Of a DNA stretch of 64,000 bases, positions 58,765 to 64,000 are shown piece after piece. Both the position numbers and the translations under genes were made by a program. Position 1 is the first letter of the stretch; each line of letters begins with the position of its first letter. The notes beneath the pieces are model-generated. The model made no database searches and had not been told where the DNA came from. It was given only the letters and a program-made list of their open reading frames with translations. Origin of the DNA: an uncultured Flavobacteriaceae bacterium (GTDB taxonomy: Bacteria; Bacteroidota; Bacteroidia; Flavobacteriales; Flavobacteriaceae); NCBI GenBank assembly GCA_937136455.1, contig CAKZOO010000030.1:1-64000 (forward strand), given 5' to 3'.

Positions 58765-59220
58765 TCAATTAAGTATTTTCAAATGTTCAATTAATGATTG
58801 AGGCTCCTGGTAGGATTGGAGTACAGAATTAATTTTGTAGCTTTTATCCAATACTACAAGAGTCGGGAATATAATTTGATTTGAGTCCTTTGTTAGTGTG
58901 AGTGCTAGTTGATGGTATCCTTGAAGAGGATTATACGAATAGTTTTTATTTAATAATTTAATACTCGATTTGGATTCTGCATCGAGTTCAATACAGTAAT
59001 AATTGCGATTTAAAAATTCAATTAATTGAAGATTTTTAAAACTAATCTCTTTTTGCATTTTACAGTAGCGACACCATTTTGTATGGATGAAGATTAAAAG
59101 TGGTCGATTGTCTGTCTGTTGTAATTCAGAAAGTTGATCAAAGTTTATCCATTGAATTTCTTGTGCGTTGATCTTAAGTGAAAAACAGATTGCTGCTATG
59201 ATGATTCCAATTCTTTTCAT
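58765..59220 (-). CDS. Secreted thioredoxin-like protein
   Basis: This 151-residue protein has a signal peptide (ending KINAQ) and a thioredoxin fold with the redox motif WCRYCKM (about 48-54) and cis-proline region IIFPTLVVLD. The family resembles the DUF255/thioredoxin_7 group. It acts in the periplasm as a disulfide reductase or isomerase, or as a metal chaperone. Its start overlaps the end of the TonB receptor gene by 4 bp, so the two are made together; the receptor plug contains a CxxC motif that could be its target. Confidence 0.85.
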   Translation of the reverse strand: MKRIGIIIAAICFSLKINAQEIQWINFDQLSELQQTDNRPLLIFIHTKWCRYCKMQKEISFKNLQLIEFLNRNYYCIELDAESKSSIKLLNKNYSYNPLQGYHQLALTLTKDSNQIIFPTLVVLDKSYKINSVLQSYQEPQSLIEHLKILN

Positions 59221-61499
59221 CGATTAAGCTGATAGCGAATCCCTGCAAATAATCGGATTCCTTGATTTGGTGCATAAATATAGGTAGGGTCAAAACTCAA
59301 TGCTTTTGGGTTGTTTGGAGTCGGAATAATTTGACCGTTATTGTCAAATTTCACCTCTTTGTCAAATGGATCAAAAGCCCTGGCAATACTATTAGCAGGA
59401 GGAGTGAAATTCAATAGGTTTTTTACTCCAGTATAGAGTTCCCACTCTTTGAATGGTTTTGAAAATTGAATATTTTGAAGACTATACCATTTTGAATAAG
59501 CAGGTCGATCATCTAAGGGACCTAGAAGGGGTAGTTTCATCGGACCAGTTACATTAGCGGTATAATCTATTTTTAGATTAGAAGCAAAGGTGTAACTCAG
59601 ACTCCAAACTCCTGAAAATCGCTCCGTAAGTAATTGTCTATAGCTTTGTTCACCTTCAGTAATGGAAACATCCATTAGTGTTCCACCTGCTAATAATTTA
59701 ATGCCGTTAGTAAATACTACGTCAATATTTGTAGAAATACCTTTAGATACGGCATAACCATTTAAGTTTTCATAAATGATTTGATTGGGATTGGTTTCGT
59801 AATCTGGAAAAATCGCATTGTTGAAGTGGGTATAAAACAGACTCGAGTCCAAGCCGACATAAATCCCTTTTGAGCTGTAAAATTTGTTGACCAAATTCAA
59901 ATTTACATTCCATGATGTTTCAGGTTTTAATTCCTCTGTAAAGAATACTTCACGTGCACCAGTTAGTGCTGCGTGGTCTTCGGTAAAGACATTGGCAACT
60001 CTATATCCATTTCCAATACTCAAACGAATACTATTCTTTTGATCTAGAGAATTCCATTTGTAATTCAAACGAGGAGCGATAATTCCTTTGTGTACACTGT
60101 TGTAATCGTAACGCAATCCTATGAGTAATTTATTCTGTTCGTCAAATTGAATTTCATCTTGAATAAACAATCCAGGTAAGTGAATAATAGAAGGCCTGTT
60201 GTCTAAGTTCGTTGCTGAAGTAGCTACGGTGTTATCGTCATAAAAGGTATATCGATAAGCCAAGCCTAACATAAAGTCGTGGCTTTTACTGATGTGATTC
60301 CAACTCAACTGACTAAATCCAATGAGTTGATTGGCTTGATAATTGGTAGTGCCATAAACAGAATTTTGGTTGTGTCCATTGGCGCTAAACTGTAGTTGAA
60401 TAGGCTCATCGAAAGGAAGTTCATAATTTCCGAGGAGCTCCCATCGTGAAGTATAGATACTCTCTCCATAGATTTGATCGCCAACCCTATAAGATTTATT
60501 CCAATTCATTTCACCGCCCCAACGATCTTCATAAACATAACGACTAGCTAAGGAAAAACTTTTAAGGCTTTTTCGCTTAAAGTCAATTTTATTGAATAGT
60601 GATATGCGGTGTTGAAGGGTGATGTCGGTAAATCCATCTGAATTGTTATCGATGGGATTTTGATAGTTAAAATAATTAATTCCCATCAAAGCCTGTGATT
60701 CATTCAGTTGATAGCGTAGCCCAATATCGGTATTAAACTCTCCCCAGCTGGTACCCATAAAATCCGCAGAAACAATTGGACTGGTAGCTGGTTTTTTGGT
60801 AATGATGTTGATCAATCCTCCAACGGCTTCAGATCCGTATAATGTCGAAGCTGGTCCTTTGACAATTTCAACACGTTCAATTAAGGACTGAGGGATTCCA
60901 GTAAGGCCGTATACTGTTGAAAGACCACTGACTATAGGCATGCCATCGATTAAAACCATGGTGTAAGGTCCTTCAAGCCCATTGATATGGATGTCTCCAG
61001 TATTGCAAATATTGCAATTGAGTTGAGGACGTACACCATTAATAGTTGTTAAGGATTCAAAAATCGAAGGAGTCGGGTTCGATTTAAAAAATTTAACCGA
61101 ATACACTTCAATAGGTACTGGACTCTCTAATTTAGATACCTCTTTAAGGGTCCCAGACAAGACCACTTCCTCTAATTGTTCTGAGGATTCTCTAAGAACT
61201 ATTTCAACATATTGATCACGAGTTGATCTAAGATCTATTTTAATGGATTTTGATTCGAATCCAATAATAGATGCCGTGATAGTATGTTTGTCGTGATCGA
61301 GTCCCTCTATAGAAAAATACCCATTATCATCAGTATAAGTGTCTGTTTTGCCTTCAAAAGCACTGATGTGAACATAGGTTAATGGATGGTTGTTTTGATC
61401 CAAAACACGACCTTCAATTTTTGTTGATTCTTGCGCGTTTACAGTTTGACCTAGAAGGCAAAAAACGAAAATGATATAGGGGTATATGTTGTAGCTCAC
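59217..61499 (-). CDS. TonB-dependent outer-membrane receptor, probably for a metal or metal chelate
   Basis: This receptor of about 760 residues starts at GTG (61499), giving a signal peptide ending QTVNAQ. A longer frame from TTG at 61547 would run through the operator and weaken the signal peptide. Next are a carboxypeptidase-D-like domain (about 28-110), a plug (about 120-240) with the unusual Cys-x2-Cys in QLNCNICNTGDIHINGLEG, and a barrel. The segment YTMVLIDGMPIVSGLSTVYG is common to siderophore- and cobalamin-type receptors. It is divergent from a DtxR/MntR-type repressor with a palindrome in the gap, so metal-controlled uptake is likely. The metal (Fe, Mn or other) cannot be told from the sequence. 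Confidence 0.85.
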   Translation of the reverse strand: MSYNIYPYIIFVFCLLGQTVNAQESTKIEGRVLDQNNHPLTYVHISAFEGKTDTYTDDNGYFSIEGLDHDKHTITASIIGFESKSIKIDLRSTRDQYVEIVLRESSEQLEEVVLSGTLKEVSKLESPVPIEVYSVKFFKSNPTPSIFESLTTINGVRPQLNCNICNTGDIHINGLEGPYTMVLIDGMPIVSGLSTVYGLTGIPQSLIERVEIVKGPASTLYGSEAVGGLINIITKKPATSPIVSADFMGTSWGEFNTDIGLRYQLNESQALMGINYFNYQNPIDNNSDGFTDITLQHRISLFNKIDFKRKSLKSFSLASRYVYEDRWGGEMNWNKSYRVGDQIYGESIYTSRWELLGNYELPFDEPIQLQFSANGHNQNSVYGTTNYQANQLIGFSQLSWNHISKSHDFMLGLAYRYTFYDDNTVATSATNLDNRPSIIHLPGLFIQDEIQFDEQNKLLIGLRYDYNSVHKGIIAPRLNYKWNSLDQKNSIRLSIGNGYRVANVFTEDHAALTGAREVFFTEELKPETSWNVNLNLVNKFYSSKGIYVGLDSSLFYTHFNNAIFPDYETNPNQIIYENLNGYAVSKGISTNIDVVFTNGIKLLAGGTLMDVSITEGEQSYRQLLTERFSGVWSLSYTFASNLKIDYTANVTGPMKLPLLGPLDDRPAYSKWYSLQNIQFSKPFKEWELYTGVKNLLNFTPPANSIARAFDPFDKEVKFDNNGQIIPTPNNPKALSFDPTYIYAPNQGIRLFAGIRYQLNR

Positions 61500-61529
61500 T
61501 TTTAATGTTTTATAGTGCAAAGTTAAAAA

Positions 61530-61545
61530 GTTAGATAAGTCTAAC
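61530..61545. promoter_or_regulatory. DtxR/MntR-type palindromic operator
   Basis: GTTAGA (61530-61535) and TCTAAC (61540-61545) form a perfect inverted repeat with a 4-nt spacer. It lies 31 bp before the receptor's GTG and 45 bp before the repressor gene. The layout resembles DtxR-family operators and would let the repressor control the receptor and itself. Confidence 0.7.
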
Positions 61546-61589
61546 AATATAATTTAGATAAATTTTATATTTTTGATTAAAAAGCATTC

Positions 61590-62249
61590 ATGAATTCACA
61601 AACCAAGGAGAATTATCTCAAAGCACTTTATAAATTAGCAGATGATAAAGGGCAGGTTAACATATCTGATTTAAGTGTTGCATTAGATGTGTCAATTCCT
61701 TCAGTAAATAATATGGTTAAAAAGCTTCACGATGCAGGTTGGTTGACTTATCAGAAGTACAAGCCGCTTACAATGACTCCAGAGGGAATGAAAAGAGCCG
61801 CATCAATTATTAGAAAGCATCGTTTAACCGAAATGTATTTAGTGGAAAAAATGGGATTTGGATGGGATAGTGTTCACGAAATTGCCGAGCAAATAGAACA
61901 TGTGAAATCTGAAGCTTTTTTTGATAAGATGGATGAATTATTGGGCTATCAAAAATTCGATCCTCATGGTTCTCCTATACCAGACAAAGATGGGGTTACA
62001 CTTGAATTGAATCTTGAACATCTCTCTGACTGTAAGCCTGGACAGCGAGTGGTATTAAAAGCCTTATCAAATTCAGACAAACAATTTCTTCAATTTTTAA
62101 GCAGTAGATCGATTGCTTTAGGTGTTGAATTTGAGATATTAAATAAAGAGCCATACGATAATTCAATGACCCTTTCTTACAAAAATCACCTCAAAGAAGT
62201 GCTGAGTCAAAAAGTGTGTGGACAGCTATTAGTCAGTCATGTAGATTAG
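61590..62249 (+). CDS. DtxR/MntR-family metal-dependent transcriptional regulator
   Basis: This 219-residue regulator has the DtxR winged helix (about 5-60, VNISDLSVALDVSIPSVNNMVKKLHDAGWL) and the dimerisation/metal domain (about 70-140, KHRLTEMYLVEKMGFGWDSVHEIAEQIEHVKSEAFFDKMDELLG). Candidate ligands are in HRLTE, HEIAEQIEH and the Asp/Glu-rich helix. A C-terminal FeoA/SH3-like domain follows (about 150-215, CKPGQRVVLKALSNSD). With bound Fe2+ or Mn2+ it should repress the divergent TonB receptor operon through the palindrome at 61530-61545. Confidence 0.92.
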   Translation: MNSQTKENYLKALYKLADDKGQVNISDLSVALDVSIPSVNNMVKKLHDAGWLTYQKYKPLTMTPEGMKRAASIIRKHRLTEMYLVEKMGFGWDSVHEIAEQIEHVKSEAFFDKMDELLGYQKFDPHGSPIPDKDGVTLELNLEHLSDCKPGQRVVLKALSNSDKQFLQFLSSRSIALGVEFEILNKEPYDNSMTLSYKNHLKEVLSQKVCGQLLVSHVD

Positions 62250-62307
62250 GAATAGGGTTAGGGTATTTTCATCCTTTCTTCGTATCTTTAATAGAAATAC
62301 AAAAGGA

Positions 62308-63057
62308 GTGAAAATAAAAATTTTAATACTTTCTATTCTATTACAAGGAGTAGTTAGTTCCCTTTTTGCTCAAACTGCGGATCAGATTATTCAAAAAGCG
62401 GATGAAAAATACAGAGGTAAGTCAGCCTATACGGAGATGACCATTCAAACAGTTCGCCCTAAATGGAGTAAAGAAATGAAAATGAAGGGATGGTCCAAGG
62501 GATCCGATTATTCTGTGTCTTTAGTTCTCAGTCCAGCAAAAGAAAAAGGGGTCGTTTTTTTAATGCGAGATAAAGAAGTGTGGAATTACATTCCCAGCTT
62601 AAACCGTTCGATTAAGTTTCCTCCATCGATGATGATGCAAAATTGGATGGGAACTGATTTGACTAATGATGATTTGGTCAAACAGTCCTCGATGATTGAG
62701 GATTACGACAAACAGATACTCGGTTCAGAATTAAAAGAAGGATTGGACTGTTGGAAGATTGAACTCATACCACACGAGGATGTGGCAGTTGTGTGGGGAA
62801 AGATCATTATCTGGGTTGAGAAGAAAGATTATATGCAATTGCAGACAGATTTTTACGATGAAGACGGATTTTTAGTCAATCAAATGATAGCTTCTGATAT
62901 TCAAAATTTTGATGGAAAACGATTGCCTTCAACTCTAAAGGTAATTCCTGCAGAGAAGGAACATCAATTTACTCTGATTCATTACGATGTTTGGAATTTT
63001 GATGTATCGATTCCAGATATCTATTTCACTACCAACTATATGAAACGCATTCGATAA
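62308..63057 (+). CDS. LolA-like outer-membrane lipoprotein-sorting protein
   Basis: This protein of about 250 residues has a signal peptide (ending SLFAQ) and the fold of LolA/LolB-like lipoprotein-sorting proteins: an ADQIIQKADEKYRGKSAYTEMTI opening, VFLMRDKEVWNYIPSLNRSIKFPPSMM, and a C-terminal IHYDVWNFDVSIPDIYFTTNYMKRI. The start is GTG at 62308, directly after an AGGAG-like sequence that is too close to be an ideal ribosome site. It is followed without a gap by an FtsX-type ABC permease gene. The pair is typical of a lipoprotein or lipid extraction system between the two membranes. Confidence 0.8.
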   Translation: MKIKILILSILLQGVVSSLFAQTADQIIQKADEKYRGKSAYTEMTIQTVRPKWSKEMKMKGWSKGSDYSVSLVLSPAKEKGVVFLMRDKEVWNYIPSLNRSIKFPPSMMMQNWMGTDLTNDDLVKQSSMIEDYDKQILGSELKEGLDCWKIELIPHEDVAVVWGKIIIWVEKKDYMQLQTDFYDEDGFLVNQMIASDIQNFDGKRLPSTLKVIPAEKEHQFTLIHYDVWNFDVSIPDIYFTTNYMKRIR

Positions 63058-64000
63058 ATGTTATTAAGCCTCGCTTGGAGAAACATATGGAGAAATAGAA
63101 AGAGAAGTTTTATCACTCTAGCTTCCATATTGGTAGCAGTCTTACTTTCGGTGCTGATGCGTTCCATGCAACTGGGAATGTACGACCATATGATAGATAC
63201 GGTCATTGGATCTTACAGTGGTTATGTCCAAATTCATCAAAAGGGCTATTGGGATGAGCGTTCCATTGACAATGGAGTTTTTTACAATTCTGATTTAATC
63301 GATTCCATTGAGAAAGTTGAAGGTGTAAAGGCTGTATTGCCTCGATTGGAAAGTGCCGGACTCCTCTCTTTAGGAGAACTATCCAAAGTTATCAGCATCA
63401 ATGGTGTTGAACTTCAAAAAGAACTTCAAATTATGGATATTCAATCTAAAGTGATTGAAGGAAGGCTTTTTGAAACCCCTAATGAAATTGTTGTCGGAAA
63501 AACCATTGCTGCGTTTTTTAAGGCTAAAGTTAACGACACTCTTGTTTTTATGAGTCAAGGTTATCACGGTCTCATGGCAGCTGATCAATTAGTGATTTCA
63601 GGAATTCTCGATTTAAAAAATCCCATGCTCAATCGAATGATGGTTCTCCAATCGATAGAAGGAGCTCAAGATTTATTTTCAGCCAAAGGGATTGCGACTT
63701 CACTGGTGGTCGATGTGGATCAGTATGCAAACTTGAATAAGATACAAATGCGTTTAACTGAGGTTTTAGACCCACAACAATACGAAATTATGAACTGGAA
63801 GGAATTGTTTCCAGAATTAGAACAGACCATAGTAGCAGACGATGTAGGAGGAATATTAATGGTTGCCATACTGTATATGATTCTCATCTTTGGGATTTTT
63901 GGAACTGTCTTGATGATGACCCAAGAACGGCTTTATGAATTTGGAGTATTGGTTTCTATTGGAATGAAGAAGATAAAGTTGATGATGATGGTATTTATTG
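63058..64000 (+). CDS. FtsX/MacB-type ABC transporter permease (partial)
   Basis: The frame opens at ATG 63058 immediately after the previous stop and stays open to the window edge (314 codons). It begins LLSLAWRNIWRNRKRSFITL, the standard start of the FtsX/LolC-type permease family. A first membrane helix (about 17-38) is followed by a MacB-like periplasmic domain (about 40-260, VVGKTIAAFFKAKVNDTL) and a second helix (about 265-290, ILMVAILYMILIFGIFGTVLMM), then ERLYEFGVLVSIGMKK. The C-terminal helices lie outside the window. With the LolA-like protein it probably moves lipoproteins or lipids; an ATPase gene is expected downstream. Confidence 0.85.
   Translation, partial: MLLSLAWRNIWRNRKRSFITLASILVAVLLSVLMRSMQLGMYDHMIDTVIGSYSGYVQIHQKGYWDERSIDNGVFYNSDLIDSIEKVEGVKAVLPRLESAGLLSLGELSKVISINGVELQKELQIMDIQSKVIEGRLFETPNEIVVGKTIAAFFKAKVNDTLVFMSQGYHGLMAADQLVISGILDLKNPMLNRMMVLQSIEGAQDLFSAKGIATSLVVDVDQYANLNKIQMRLTEVLDPQQYEIMNWKELFPELEQTIVADDVGGILMVAILYMILIFGIFGTVLMMTQERLYEFGVLVSIGMKKIKLMMMVFI

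Noticed and set aside
61500..61547. Longer TonB receptor start (TTG at 61547)
   Set aside because: It would place the palindromic operator inside the coding region and put a polar stretch before the signal peptide. The GTG at 61499 fits better.

Overview
The window reads as chromosome from a free-living, probably marine, member of the Bacteroidota (Flavobacteriia-like). The evidence is a SusC/SusD pair with an FG-GAP/ASPIC lipoprotein beside it, a type IX secretion type B cargo next to a PorP/SprF protein, DUF4249 and carboxypeptidase-D-like TonB receptors, Bacteroidota TAnnTTTG promoter boxes, weak Shine-Dalgarno sequences and AT-rich DNA. No rRNA, CRISPR array or intact insertion sequence was seen. 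One tRNA is present (initiator tRNA-fMet, 554-626, minus), with the decayed C-terminal part of a large serine recombinase against its 3' end.

Layout. 0.7-4.2 kb (minus): three-gene trans-4-hydroxyproline catabolic operon. 4.4-7.1 kb (plus): b561-like membrane protein plus YceI, a PhyH-type dioxygenase and an Fe-S-type Rrf2 regulator. 7.1-9.4 kb (minus): anaerobic ribonucleotide reductase nrdG-nrdD. 9.6-11.4 kb: thioesterase and a beta-helix lipoprotein. 11.3-17.7 kb (minus): a tightly overlapping four-gene outer-membrane receptor operon (unknown protein, TonB receptor, DUF4249, MG2/plug-like protein).

17.7-51.7 kb is a large carbohydrate locus. It holds two type-B carboxylesterases, a NUDIX-fold (NrtR/XylR-like) regulator and a GH78 alpha-L-rhamnosidase. 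Next comes a 12-gene plus-strand operon: DeoR regulator, fucose-isomerase-like isomerase, split transketolase, ribose-type ABC importer with DUF2291, glycerol-kinase-like FGGY kinase, CE1-like esterase and two DUF1593 proteins. An FG-GAP lipoprotein, SusC/SusD, xylulokinase, xylose isomerase and a LacI regulator follow. Three intergenic regions of this locus carry a 15-bp operator of the form GTGTA-N6-ACAC, so the parts probably form one regulon, most simply under the NUDIX regulator. The most interesting inference is that the 12-gene operon imports a furanose or branched sugar through an inner-membrane ABC system, unusual for this phylum, and breaks it down by isomerase, kinase and two-subunit transketolase. 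That is the logic of the D-apiose/apulose-4-phosphate pathway, and it would feed xylulose-5-phosphate into the same pool as the xylose genes.

51.7-56.4 kb: a PorP/SprF protein convergent with a large T9SS type B protein that carries a C-type lectin domain with EPN and WND motifs. 56.4-58.7 kb (minus): small DUF1059-like protein, CBS-pair protein and an SLC13/DASS anion transporter. 58.8-62.2 kb: thioredoxin-like protein and TonB receptor, divergent from a DtxR/MntR-type repressor with a clear palindrome between them. 62.3-64 kb: LolA-like protein and an FtsX-type ABC permease cut by the window edge.
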